Shown here: in pieces, positions 8,971 to 17,079 of the stretch
Numbering within the stretch: the first letter of the stretch is position 1
Layout: every line of letters starts with the position of its first letter
NCBI RefSeq assembly: GCF_001690985.1
Contig: NZ_MAJS01000022.1
Coordinates: forward strand, 1-46,689
DNA from: Aliivibrio sp. 1S175
GTDB lineage: Bacteria; Pseudomonadota; Gammaproteobacteria; Enterobacterales; Vibrionaceae
DNA length: 46,689 bases
Direction: 5' to 3'
The notes under the pieces: model-generated
Told to the model about the DNA's origin: nothing
Database searches by the model: none
What the model saw: only the letters and a program-made list of their open reading frames with translations
Position numbers and translations under genes: made by a program

Positions 8971-8974
8971 TATT
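8950..8974. promoter_or_regulatory. IscR type 1 binding site (predicted)
   Basis: The 25-bp segment begins ATACCTGACT and ends with ATTCAAGTAT. Against the type 1 consensus ATASYYGACT-RWWWY-AGTCRRSTAT it differs at one position only (ATTC in place of AGTC). It overlaps the erpA -35 element, the right placement for repression by [2Fe-2S]-IscR. E. coli erpA is a known IscR target. Confidence 0.75.
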
Positions 8975-9132
8975 CAATACTTCCATCGTACTAAACAACG
9001 CCAATCATCTCTCATTCAGCACGATTATTTACTTATTAGATGGGGATTAATACGATCAACTCAAGCATTCTGATTCAATTTAGGTACAATAACTGCCAAC
9101 TGGTCCAATTGATTACTATGAGGATATAAGTA

Positions 9133-10428
9133 ATGACCAAATCAGCAGAACTATTTGCAAAAGCGCAAGAGAAAATCCCTGGTGGCGTAAACTCACCTGT
9201 CCGTGCTTTTGCTGGCGTTGGTGGCTCACCAATTTTCATTGAGCGTGCCGATGGCCCATTAATTTTTGATGCCGATGGCAAAGCTTATATTGACTATGTT
9301 GGCTCTTGGGGCCCTATGATCCTTGGTCATAATCACGCAGCTATTCGTGAAGCCGTAATATCTGCTGCACAACGTGGCTTAAGTTTCGGTGCTCCAACAG
9401 AGACTGAAATTAACATGGCTGAACTTGTTTCTGAATTAGTACCATCGATGGAACAAATTCGCATGGTGAGTTCTGGCACAGAAGCAACCATGAGCGCAAT
9501 TCGTCTTGCTCGTGGTTATACTGGTCGTGACAAGATCATGAAATTTGAAGGTTGTTACCACGGCCATGCCGACAGCTTACTAGTAAAAGCGGGATCTGGT
9601 GCATTAACACTTGGACAACCTAGTTCCCCTGGTGTTCCTGCTGATTTTGCCAAATACACACTAACAGCAACGTTTAATAACTTAGCGTCTGTTCGTGAAC
9701 TATTTGCAGCGAATAAAGGTGAGATCGCTTGTATTATCGTTGAGCCTGTTGCTGGCAACATGAATTGCATTCCACCAGTAGAAGGTTTCCATGAAGGTCT
9801 TCGTGAAATCTGTGATGCTGAAGGCGCTCTATTAATTTTTGACGAAGTAATGACCGGTTTCCGTGTTGCTGAGAATTGTGCTCAAGGCTATTACAACATT
9901 AAACCAGACCTAACTTGCTTAGGTAAAGTTATCGGTGGCGGAATGCCTGTTGGTGCTTTTGGTGGCCGTAAAGATGTAATGCAATACATAGCACCGACTG
10001 GCCCTGTATATCAAGCAGGCACATTGTCTGGCAACCCAGTAGCCATGGCAGCAGGCTTCGCTTGTTTGAAAGTTCTTACTGAAGAAGGCAATGAAAAACG
10101 CCTTGCCACAACAACAAAACAATTAGCTTTAGGTTTTAAAGAACTTGCAAATAAACATGGTATACCAATGGTTGTGAATTACGTTGGTGGCATGTTTGGT
10201 TTCTTCTTTACTGATCAAGAAACAGTAACAACCTACGAAGACGTAACTAAATGCGACATCGAAAAATTCAAGCGTTTTTTCAACCTAATGTTAAAACACG
10301 GTGTTTACCTTGCTCCTTCAGCATTTGAAGCTGGCTTTACTTCTTTAGCTCATGGGCCAAAAGAGATTTCAGCGACACTAGAAGCCGCTGAACGTTGTTT
10401 TGCTACAATGGCTTCAGAAGCGAAATAA
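9133..10428 (+). CDS. hemL: glutamate-1-semialdehyde 2,1-aminomutase
   Basis: This PLP enzyme converts glutamate-1-semialdehyde to 5-aminolevulinate, the second step of the C5 route to haem and other tetrapyrroles. The 431-aa protein is full length (426 in E. coli). The Schiff-base lysine is K265 in [10 protein letters not shown]. The PLP-phosphate loop [10 protein letters not shown] (about 113-122) and the FDEVMTGFR segment with the cofactor aspartate (about 236-244) are also visible. GAGGA about 10 nt before the ATG is the ribosome site. A TACAAT at 9085-9090 could be its -10, without a good -35. It is single-gene, with a terminator 25 bp after its stop. The erpA-hemL divergence is typical of Vibrio. 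Confidence 0.97.
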   Translation: MTKSAELFAKAQEKIPGGVNSPVRAFAGVGGSPIFIERADGPLIFDADGKAYIDYVGSWGPMILGHNHAAIREAVISAAQRGLSFGAPTETEINMAELVSELVPSMEQIRMVSSGTEATMSAIRLARGYTGRDKIMKFEGCYHGHADSLLVKAGSGALTLGQPSSPGVPADFAKYTLTATFNNLASVRELFAANKGEIACIIVEPVAGNMNCIPPVEGFHEGLREICDAEGALLIFDEVMTGFRVAENCAQGYYNIKPDLTCLGKVIGGGMPVGAFGGRKDVMQYIAPTGPVYQAGTLSGNPVAMAAGFACLKVLTEEGNEKRLATTTKQLALGFKELANKHGIPMVVNYVGGMFGFFFTDQETVTTYEDVTKCDIEKFKRFFNLMLKHGVYLAPSAFEAGFTSLAHGPKEISATLEAAERCFATMASEAK

Positions 10429-10452
10429 ATCTAGAACGATGTAAATTAATGA

Positions 10453-10487
10453 ATGGTCGACTCTGTATTGAGACGGCCATTTTTATT
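10453..10487 (+). terminator. intrinsic terminator of hemL
   Basis: ATGGTCGACTC (10453-10463) pairs with GAGACGGCCAT (10470-10480) with one A-A mismatch and one wobble. The loop is 6 nt and TTTTATT follows. Its T-run overlaps the stop codon of the convergent 36-codon ORF. Confidence 0.75.
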
Positions 10488-10593
10488 GCCAGAAATAAAC
10501 CACCATTATTATTAATCCAATAATAATCACAGGAACGATTGGTGCTTTTCTTTTTTTATTACTACTGCATGTTTCTTTCTCACAACAGCCCAT
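10483..10593 (-). CDS. 36-aa single-pass membrane microprotein, function unknown
   Basis: This short ORF encodes a 36-residue protein. Its N-terminus MGCCEKETCSS has three cysteines, then comes a basic NKKRK stretch. A hydrophobic segment from about residue 18 (PIVPVIIIGLIIMVVYF) ends in WQ. The positive patch before the hydrophobic segment predicts a cytoplasmic N-terminus and a single membrane pass. A very good ribosome site, GGAGAG, lies 5 nt before the ATG. It fills the otherwise empty space between hemL and the PerM-like gene, on the opposite strand to both. I do not recognise a family. The features argue for a real gene, but coding conservation is untested. Confidence 0.68.
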   Translation of the reverse strand: MGCCEKETCSSNKKRKAPIVPVIIIGLIIMVVYFWQ

Positions 10594-10692
10594 TACTACT
10601 CTCCATTATTCTTGCTAAGCTAACCAAGTACCTATATAACTTAACTAACTGTCATTATTTATAAATAGCTAACCGCATCATAAGGGAATAAT

Positions 10693-11778
10693 GTGTCTCA
10701 TTTCAATAAACTAAATTCTAGCCATTGGGTTTTAATTGCTGCTTTACTTGCCGCGGGTTATGCGTGTTTTCTATTAATTCAGCCTTATTTAAACCCTATT
10801 ATACTCGCCTTTATTATGTCTCTTTTATTTGCACCTTTGCATAATAAAATCAGCGAAAAACTGCCAAATAGCCCAAATAGTGCCGCTATTTTGTCTTGTA
10901 CTGCACTGACCTTTATTATTGCTATTCCCTTGTTCTTTGTCTTTGTCGCTATTGTGCAACAAGGAGCAACTTTCTCTAAAGACGCTTATCATTGGGTTAC
11001 AGAAGGTGGGATTCAGGCTTTATTTGAACACCCTATTGTCGCTCAAATATTAGCGTTTATTAATAAGCATCTTCCTTTTGATGCTATTGACCCAGCTGAA
11101 ATCACTCAGAAAGTTGCTCAATTAGCCTCTCAAGTTGGAACTAAAGTTGTTGGCATCAGTGCTCAAATATTAGGTGATGTTACAAATGTACTAATGAATT
11201 TCTTCTTAATGCTGTTTGTTCTTTTCTTCTTATTACGAGACCAAGACAAAATCATCTCTGCGTTTAGGCATGTATTACCTCTTTCAAGAAGCCAAGAAGA
11301 TCGCTTACTGACTGAAATTGAAGAAGTATCAAAATCTGCAATTCTTGGATCTTTCTTGACCGCTATCGCTCAAGGTTTAGCCGGTGGTTTTGCTATGTGG
11401 TTGGCTGGTTTCCCTGGCTTATTTTGGGGAACAATGATGGGGTTTGCTTCCTTCATTCCTGTCGTTGGCACCGCTCTTATTTGGGTACCAGCAACGATTT
11501 ACCTACTTTTAACGAATCAGTGGGAATGGGCTATTTTCTTAACGGCTTGGGGAGTATTGGTTGTAGGATCGATTGATAACATCGTGCGACCATTATTAAT
11601 GCAAGGTAATTCAGGAATGAATACGTTACTTATTTTCTTCTCTTTATTGGGCGGCATTCATTTATACGGCTTAATTGGTTTAATTTATGGACCTATTATT
11701 TTCGCTCTGACTTTAGTTCTTTTTAATATGTATGAGACTGAATTTAAAACATTTTTAGATCAACAAGATAAGAATTAA
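10693..11778 (+). CDS. AI-2E (PerM/TqsA) family permease
   Basis: This 361-aa integral membrane protein has about seven to eight hydrophobic segments: two at about 12-50, one at about 63-87, and the rest from about 155 to 345. The family motif region PVVGTALIWVPATIYLLL lies at about 255-272. The family was named for TqsA, but members do varied transport tasks and nothing here shows AI-2 export. The start is a GTG with GGGA upstream; no in-frame ATG with a better site is present. It appears monocistronic with its own terminator. Family certain, substrate unknown. Confidence 0.86.
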   Translation: MSHFNKLNSSHWVLIAALLAAGYACFLLIQPYLNPIILAFIMSLLFAPLHNKISEKLPNSPNSAAILSCTALTFIIAIPLFFVFVAIVQQGATFSKDAYHWVTEGGIQALFEHPIVAQILAFINKHLPFDAIDPAEITQKVAQLASQVGTKVVGISAQILGDVTNVLMNFFLMLFVLFFLLRDQDKIISAFRHVLPLSRSQEDRLLTEIEEVSKSAILGSFLTAIAQGLAGGFAMWLAGFPGLFWGTMMGFASFIPVVGTALIWVPATIYLLLTNQWEWAIFLTAWGVLVVGSIDNIVRPLLMQGNSGMNTLLIFFSLLGGIHLYGLIGLIYGPIIFALTLVLFNMYETEFKTFLDQQDKN

Positions 11779-11798
11779 TACCTTAACCCCTATCACAT

Positions 11799-11843
11799 AG
11801 AGGCTGTATTTCGTTACTCACGTAAACAGCCTCTTACTTTTCT
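11799..11843 (+). terminator. intrinsic terminator of PerM-like gene
   Basis: AGAGGCTGT (11799-11807) pairs perfectly with ACAGCCTCT (11826-11834) around an 18-nt loop. A T-rich tail (TACTTTTCTTTT) follows. It ends just upstream of the rsmC start region. Confidence 0.7.
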
Positions 11844-11903
11844 TTTCCTTACCCTTTCTTTGTGGGACAATCTCGCCAGTTTTTGTATTCTTTCGAGGCC
11901 ATT

Positions 11904-12923
11904 ATGTCTTACTCTGCTCCAAGTCAAATCACTCAGCGTCAACTTGCTTATTTTGAAGGTAAGCATGTTCTTATTGCCGGAGAGCTCATTGATGATTTTC
12001 CTCTTGAGCTAGATAAACACTGTGCTTCTACATCTATCTTCACGACTAACTATGCCTATTACAAACAATTTGCTAAGCACGATGCTATCAAGTGTTATTT
12101 TGGTGCAGAGTTAGTCGAAGACACCACTGCTGATATGATTTTACTTTATTGGCCAAAGGCAAAAGCAGAAGCTGAGTACTTACTAACAATGCTATTAGCA
12201 AAGTTAGGTAAAAATACTGAAATCGTCGTAGTGGGTGAAAACAGAAGTGGCGTTAAAAGTATTGAAAAGATGTTTTCAGATTTAGGACCTATGACTAAAT
12301 TTGATTCAGCTCGTCGATGCAGTTTTTATTGGGGACAATGTACAGAAAATGTTCCTACTTTTGATCTGCAAGAATGGTTTAAAGAATATCAGGTTCAATT
12401 TGAAAGCCACACGATAGAAGTAAGAAGTTTACCTGGCGTATTTAGCCATGGTGAATTTGATAAAGGTTCTGAATTATTACTGCAAACATTACCCAACTTG
12501 CGCGGCCATGTTTTAGATTTTGGTTGTGGCGCAGGGGTTTTAGGATCAGTAATGAAAACGTTGAATCCTAAAATTCATTTAGACATGGTTGATATCAGCG
12601 CCCTTGCCATTGCCTCCTCTATTGAAACATTAAAAGCAAATGGCTTAGAAGGGAATGTATTTGCCAGTGATGTATATTCGAATACAAAAGAGAACTATCA
12701 ATTTATTGTAAGTAATCCACCGTTTCATGCCGGATTAAAAACTCATTATTCTTCAACCGAAGAATTACTTGAAAAAGCACCACACAACCTAACTCATCAA
12801 GGCCAACTTATTTTAGTCGCAAATAGTTTTTTACAATATCCACCAATTATTGAAAAAGCGTTTGGACATTGCAATACTTTAGCTAAGAATAATAAATTCA
12901 AAATCTATTCAGCTCATAAATAA
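11904..12923 (+). CDS. rsmC: 16S rRNA (guanine-1207-N2)-methyltransferase
   Basis: RsmC methylates G1207 of 16S rRNA in the 30S subunit using SAM. The open frame extends to a GTG at 11862, but I place the start at ATG 11904 (339 aa). There GAGG lies about 6 nt upstream and the N-terminus aligns with the E. coli protein. The N-terminal half is a degenerate methyltransferase-like domain containing [12 protein letters not shown] and DSARRC. The C-terminal half holds the SAM loop [11 protein letters not shown] and the catalytic NPPFHAG motif. It is flanked by terminators on both sides and so is monocistronic. Confidence 0.95.
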   Translation: MSYSAPSQITQRQLAYFEGKHVLIAGELIDDFPLELDKHCASTSIFTTNYAYYKQFAKHDAIKCYFGAELVEDTTADMILLYWPKAKAEAEYLLTMLLAKLGKNTEIVVVGENRSGVKSIEKMFSDLGPMTKFDSARRCSFYWGQCTENVPTFDLQEWFKEYQVQFESHTIEVRSLPGVFSHGEFDKGSELLLQTLPNLRGHVLDFGCGAGVLGSVMKTLNPKIHLDMVDISALAIASSIETLKANGLEGNVFASDVYSNTKENYQFIVSNPPFHAGLKTHYSSTEELLEKAPHNLTHQGQLILVANSFLQYPPIIEKAFGHCNTLAKNNKFKIYSAHK

Positions 12924-12949
12924 TTATTGCCTACCGCCGCACTTTAACG

Positions 12950-13002
12950 CTCTGCTGCTTGATTTTTAACGTAATTTACGTATAAGAGGCAGCAGAGTTT
13001 TT
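12950..13002 (+). terminator. intrinsic terminator of rsmC
   Basis: CTCTGCTGC (12950-12958) pairs with GCAGCAGAG (12989-12997). A second small stem (ACGTAA/TTTACGT) sits inside the loop, and TTTTT follows. It isolates rsmC from chiS. Confidence 0.85.
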
Positions 13003-13087
13003 CGTTAAAATCCACTAAATCACGCTCACTGATACGTTAATTGTGTCAATTTTACTGAATGGATAACAGTGTAGGTCAGGCCATAAA

Positions 13088-16000
13088 ATGGAAAAGAAAC
13101 AACACTTTAAACGTCTTCAAAATACATTAATGCTTGCATTCCTAGTATTAAGTATCACACCACTTTCGATCATCGCTATTTTTTTCCTTCAATCTCATAG
13201 CCAAGATCTTGCAACCCAAAGCACCGCTCACCTTGTCTCATTACGGGACAACAAAGAACAACAAGTGAGTAACTACTTTAAAGCTAGAGAATCTGAAGTT
13301 TTAGGTTTTGCACGCTCAGAACTAGCCAATGCGAGTGGGGGCCGTTTTTATGGTTTAATTAGTGCGTTCTCTCATTTAGGTACCTCTATCGACAATGCAA
13401 GAGAAAACGCTCAATTAAGATATATAGAAGGTTCTGGAGATAAAATTCGTACTAGTATTTTACCTGAATCAGATTCCTATATTGGTAGTGAACGCTATCG
13501 TCTCCTACATAAACGCTATCATTGGGCGTACCAAGAACTTCTTAAACGCTCTGATTTTACTGACATATTACTTGTTGATATTAATGGTAATGTCGTCTAT
13601 TCAACGAAGAAAGAAGATAATTACGGAACCAATTTACTTACAGATAAATATAAAGGAACCGCATTAGAGAAAACTTACAGCCAAGTACGAACCATGGTTG
13701 AGGACTCTAAAAATAAAGACAATATACCCGTTATATTTTCAGATTTCTCTTATGTAAATGGCGAAAGCATTTCATGGTTTGCAGCACCTATTGTGCAGCA
13801 AGGTTATTTACATAGTTTTGTGTTATTCAAATTACCAAACACAGGGTTAACAAACCTGTTAGGTAATATTAAAGGCAATACATCAACGAAAACCTATTTT
13901 GTTGGGGAGGATTCTTATTCCCGTATTGATAGCAGCGACACAAGTAAAAATTTATCTAAAAATATGGCGGCCGCATTATCTGGTAAAAAAGATGTCGGCA
14001 GTTTTATAGATAAAAATGGCCAAAAAGTTCTGGCCGCTTTCACTGCAATTAATATTGATAAACACACATGGGGTTTATCAATTGAATTACCTGAAAAAGA
14101 AGCCTTCGCTCGAATTCAGCAATTGGAACAAATATTTATTATCGCAATGATTATAGCCATAATCAGTGTTGTAATAGCCTCTCATTTCTTGTCCAACTCC
14201 ATTACAGCCCCGTTATTAAGGCTAACATGGGCAGCAGAACGAGTGTCGGCTGGCGATCTTGACCAAGATATGTTCAGTACTGATAGAAAAGATGAAATAG
14301 GCCGACTTGCAGTAAGCTTCGCTCGAATGCAGCGATCTATAAGAGAAAAGATCCAATTAATTAAAGCTCAAAATGAAGAACTAGAAGCCAATATAACGAT
14401 TATCCAAAATAAGAATAATGAGTTAGAAGCTGCCGATAAGTTAAAAGATGAATTTTTAGCAACGACCTCTCACGAACTACGAACTCCATTACATGGCATG
14501 GTTGGAATCGCAGAGGCGCTTTATACCGGTGCTAATGGACCAATATCTGCATCTCATCGACACCAATTAGAGATCATAATTAACAGCGGTCAACGATTAA
14601 CACATCTTGTTAATGATTTATTGGATTATCATAAAATGCGTCATGGTAATTTAGATATTAGCCGTCATGTTGCAGATCTTTCATCTGCAACAAGCTTAGT
14701 ACTAGAACTCTCCCAACATTTACTTGGTAATAAGCCAATTCGTATTATCAATCAAGTAGACAAATCATTGCCTTCTGTTTATGCCGATGAACAACGGCTT
14801 GAGCAGGTTCTATATAACTTGATTGGTAATGCTATTAAATACACATCAGAAGGTAAAATTGTTATATCGGCAAGTGCTGTCGACCAATTTTTGCGAGTTC
14901 AAGTCGTAGATACAGGACATGGGATCCCTGCTGATGAATTAGAACATATTTTTGAACCATTAATTCAAGCGGGACATGATTCTAATCGTTATCGTCAAGG
15001 ATCTGGGCTTGGCCTATCCATTAGTCGCCAGCTGATTGAACTCATGGGTGGTTCTTTGTATGTAAGCAGTCAACCGATGGTTGGCGCTACCTTCAGTTTT
15101 ACTATACCTTTAGCAACTAAAGAGCAGATACAAGAACATAAACAATTATCTAAAGAAGACATCATCCATTATCAAACCCCTGAAATTTTAGAATATGATT
15201 TAGATGAATTAACGGAGAAGTTTCCAGAAAACCCAGATGGCGCTTTGTTATTAGTTGCTGATGATGAACCGGTAAACCTTCAAGTCTTAAGTAGTTTCTT
15301 AAGACTTGAAGGTTATCGAGTTAAAACAGCAAGTGATGGCCCTGAAACATTGAAAGTATTACAAGAAGAAAAACCAGAGTTACTACTTCTTGATGTAATG
15401 ATGCCTGGAATGAGTGGCTATGAAGTATGCCAATCACTTAGACAACAATATAATCATTCTCAACTGCCAATAATAATGTTAACTGCATTAAATCAAACTC
15501 AGGATCGCATTAGAGGATTTGAATCAGGCGCAAACGACTATTTAAATAAGCCTTTTAATAAACAAGAATTAGCGGCTCGAATTAAAGCTCATCTTCAAGC
15601 AAGTCAAGCCGAGGGCGTTCTTAATGAGAATGGACGATTACAGCAAGAAATTCGTCACCGAGAAAAAATTGAAGCTAGCCTGCTAGAAACTCAAGCTCAT
15701 ATTTTAGAACAATTAAATAATGCTCATGAAGCGATTATCTGTGCAAAAAATGATGGATATATCCAATATGTAAATCAATCTGCTGCTAAGTTATTTCAAC
15801 GAACCGAAGAGCAACTGTCTCGCTATACGATAGATGAACTTATTGCAAAAAGAAGCTTAATTGAAAACAAACATAATTATAGGGGCAACATTGATGTATA
15901 CATTGATGGAAATATCGAGCAGATAAATGCTGATCTTCTACACCTACCAGCGGAGTCTGGTCTCTCATTAATGCTTATTGTTAGTCATACACATGAAGCG

Positions 16001-16468
16001 AGCGAACAACGTATACATGATTTAGAGCATGCTGTAGAAGCGCTCTCTGCCTTCGCTTTTGACGGTGATAAACAGAAATTAGATTCCTTATCATCAGTGG
16101 GAGGAGACATTGCTTTATTAGCCCATAAAGCCAATGAAAATAAAGAAGATAAAGGTGTCATTATGAGAGAGCTAATCGTGGATGGCATGACATCTGGATT
16201 AATATACTGGGAAGAAGGTACAGGGCAAACAAAATATACCCTTGCTGAGGAAAGTGGGTTATGGCGAGTTTATTTAGATAGAAGTACCTTACAAACTCGT
16301 ACTCTCGATAAATACCTACGAGTTGAAACTCTACCTAAAACCCCAAGATGGCGAACGGTCATTAGTACTTTAGAGTACATACTTGACCATTGCGAAAAAT
16401 ATAACCCTCAACGAGATAAACTAATTCGAATAAAAGACAAACTACAAATACTCATTTCATCAAATTAG
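13088..16468 (+). CDS. chiS: chitin-responsive hybrid sensor kinase / DNA-binding regulator ChiS
   Basis: This 1126-aa inner-membrane regulator controls the chitin programme; V. cholerae ChiS has about the same length and location. Domains in order: TM1 (14-35), periplasmic dCache-like sensor (36-345), TM2 (349-368), HAMP (370-422) and coiled coil (423-452). HisKA follows with H462 in SHELRTP, then HATPase (NLIGNAIKYT, DTGHGIP, GSGLGLS), a receiver with D769 in LLLLDVMMPG plus D725/D726 and K821, then PAS (about 870-965). The C-terminal domain (about 1021-1126) corresponds to the region that binds DNA directly in V. cholerae ChiS. In that species the periplasmic chitooligosaccharide-binding protein holds ChiS inactive until ligand arrives. 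Both phospho-acceptor sites are intact. AGG tracts precede the ATG; a terminator follows. It controls the adjacent chb operon. Confidence 0.95.
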   Translation: MEKKQHFKRLQNTLMLAFLVLSITPLSIIAIFFLQSHSQDLATQSTAHLVSLRDNKEQQVSNYFKARESEVLGFARSELANASGGRFYGLISAFSHLGTSIDNARENAQLRYIEGSGDKIRTSILPESDSYIGSERYRLLHKRYHWAYQELLKRSDFTDILLVDINGNVVYSTKKEDNYGTNLLTDKYKGTALEKTYSQVRTMVEDSKNKDNIPVIFSDFSYVNGESISWFAAPIVQQGYLHSFVLFKLPNTGLTNLLGNIKGNTSTKTYFVGEDSYSRIDSSDTSKNLSKNMAAALSGKKDVGSFIDKNGQKVLAAFTAINIDKHTWGLSIELPEKEAFARIQQLEQIFIIAMIIAIISVVIASHFLSNSITAPLLRLTWAAERVSAGDLDQDMFSTDRKDEIGRLAVSFARMQRSIREKIQLIKAQNEELEANITIIQNKNNELEAADKLKDEFLATTSHELRTPLHGMVGIAEALYTGANGPISASHRHQLEIIINSGQRLTHLVNDLLDYHKMRHGNLDISRHVADLSSATSLVLELSQHLLGNKPIRIINQVDKSLPSVYADEQRLEQVLYNLIGNAIKYTSEGKIVISASAVDQFLRVQVVDTGHGIPADELEHIFEPLIQAGHDSNRYRQGSGLGLSISRQLIELMGGSLYVSSQPMVGATFSFTIPLATKEQIQEHKQLSKEDIIHYQTPEILEYDLDELTEKFPENPDGALLLVADDEPVNLQVLSSFLRLEGYRVKTASDGPETLKVLQEEKPELLLLDVMMPGMSGYEVCQSLRQQYNHSQLPIIMLTALNQTQDRIRGFESGANDYLNKPFNKQELAARIKAHLQASQAEGVLNENGRLQQEIRHREKIEASLLETQAHILEQLNNAHEAIICAKNDGYIQYVNQSAAKLFQRTEEQLSRYTIDELIAKRSLIENKHNYRGNIDVYIDGNIEQINADLLHLPAESGLSLMLIVSHTHEASEQRIHDLEHAVEALSAFAFDGDKQKLDSLSSVGGDIALLAHKANENKEDKGVIMRELIVDGMTSGLIYWEEGTGQTKYTLAEESGLWRVYLDRSTLQTRTLDKYLRVETLPKTPRWRTVISTLEYILDHCEKYNPQRDKLIRIKDKLQILISSN

Positions 16469-16485
16469 ACACCTCATACTCGACT

Positions 16486-16516
16486 AAAAAAACCACTTTT
16501 ATTGTGGTTTTTTTTT
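16486..16516 (+). terminator. intrinsic terminator of chiS
   Basis: AAAAAACCAC (16487-16496) pairs with GTGGTTTTTT (16504-16513) around a 7-nt TTTTATT loop, with the T-run continuing to 16516. It separates chiS from the chitin operon. Confidence 0.9.
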
Positions 16517-16755
16517 ATCTGCAAAATTTCACGAAGAAAAATAAGATCAATGTAATGATTAAAACACTCGCTAACTTGATGCGGAAAATTAATAGATGAC
16601 GCCATCATATTACTTTTATCATCATAATGAGAAGCGACTCACAACAAATCTAAAGCGATAATTTTAGCAAAAAAATTAACGACATAGATCACTAGTGATG
16701 ATTATCACCTTATATAAAAAACGAAGATAAACCTTTTTAAAAAAAGGCTCAAATG

Positions 16756-16767
16756 GTAAGTAATCAC
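16756..16767. promoter_or_regulatory. SlmA-like binding site (predicted)
   Basis: GTAAGTAATCAC matches the SlmA consensus GTGAGTACTCAC at 10 of 12 positions. SlmA is the nucleoid-occlusion protein, and in V. cholerae it directly co-activates the chb promoter with ChiS. The site lies just upstream of the dyad cluster proposed as ChiS sites, which fits that model. Confidence 0.55.
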
Positions 16768-16804
16768 TAACATTGCATTATGCAGCATTGCGTAAATAAG
16801 ACCA

Positions 16805-16916
16805 ACGTCACACTCGACGTATCGAATAAAAAATAAGCACAACAATCGAAAGTGACGTTTTTAACGTTAAAAAATACAGTTTTGCCGTTTTTGACGGTAA
16901 TCGAAATTGACGTTTT
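16805..16916. promoter_or_regulatory. cluster of ACGT dyads and direct repeats, candidate ChiS operators
   Basis: Three inverted repeats occur in 93 bp: ACGTC-N6-GACGT (16805-16820), ACGTT-TTT-AACGT (16855-16867) and CCGT-TTTTG-ACGG (16885-16897). Two direct copies of ATCGAAA(G/T)TGACGTTTT start at 16845 and 16900, 55 bp apart. The pattern is too regular to be chance and sits 130-230 bp upstream of the predicted start site. ChiS is the likely ligand by location, but I do not remember its exact recognition sequence. Confidence 0.5.
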
Positions 16917-16945
16917 AAGCAGAAAGCGTTTTCCTATACATGCCC

Positions 16946-17011
16946 AAGGCCTACAGACCACTCAACACCCATTTAGGATGTTCTGGAAAAATTGGATTTG
17001 AGGTAGGCCTT
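16946..17011. repeat. long interrupted inverted repeat upstream of chb promoter
   Basis: AAGGCCTAC (16946-16954) is perfectly repeated in inverse as GTAGGCCTT (17003-17011). After a 6-nt bulge on the left arm, the pairing resumes between CTCAACACCCATTT (16961-16974) and AAATTGGATTTGAG, 11 of 14 positions. The right arm ends about 30 bp before the -10 box. No T-run follows, so it is not a terminator. If transcribed it would fold into a long stem; as DNA it could be an extended operator. Confidence 0.6.
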
Positions 17012-17079
17012 TAATGTGTATTTAGCACATTGTTAAATACGTATAATCGTGAAACTAAAGCAAAGAGTAAGGAACAGCT

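Larger units (their letters stand above)
16517..17079 (+). promoter_or_regulatory. control region of the chitobiose (chb) operon
   Basis: About 560 bp lie between the chiS terminator and the first operon gene. I see no credible gene here. From 16517 to about 16750 the DNA is AT-rich with no clear element. From 16756 onward come a SlmA-like site, a cluster of ACGT-containing dyads and direct repeats, a long inverted repeat, and a -10 box TATAAT at 17042-17047. No -35 hexamer close to consensus stands 17 bp upstream (the bases are TATTTA), as expected for an activator-dependent promoter. The predicted leader is about 25 nt, with AAGGA before the ATG. Confidence 0.75.

Noticed and set aside
10693-11778. 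AI-2 exporter function for the AI-2E family gene
   Set aside because: The family name comes from one member; no quorum-sensing gene is linked and nothing in the sequence shows AI-2 transport.
11862-11903. N-terminal extension of rsmC from a GTG
   Set aside because: The extension does not match RsmC; ATG 11904 has a GAGG site and aligns with the E. coli start.
13482-13667. Short ORFs in alternative frames inside chiS and other large genes
   Set aside because: They lie wholly within well-supported genes, lack ribosome sites and show no family features.
16908-16940. Second promoter TTGACG ... TATACA upstream of the long inverted repeat
   Set aside because: The spacer is 21 bp, too long for a sigma-70 promoter.
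16767-16961. 64-codon ORF on the minus strand in the chb control region
   Set aside because: It overlaps the dyad cluster, lacks a good ribosome site, has odd composition (Cys/Phe/Val runs) and resembles no protein I know.
17016-17029. CRP-like site TGTG...CACA upstream of the chb -10
   Set aside because: The half-sites are separated by 7 bp where CRP needs 8, and the inner bases do not fit. It is at best a degenerate site.
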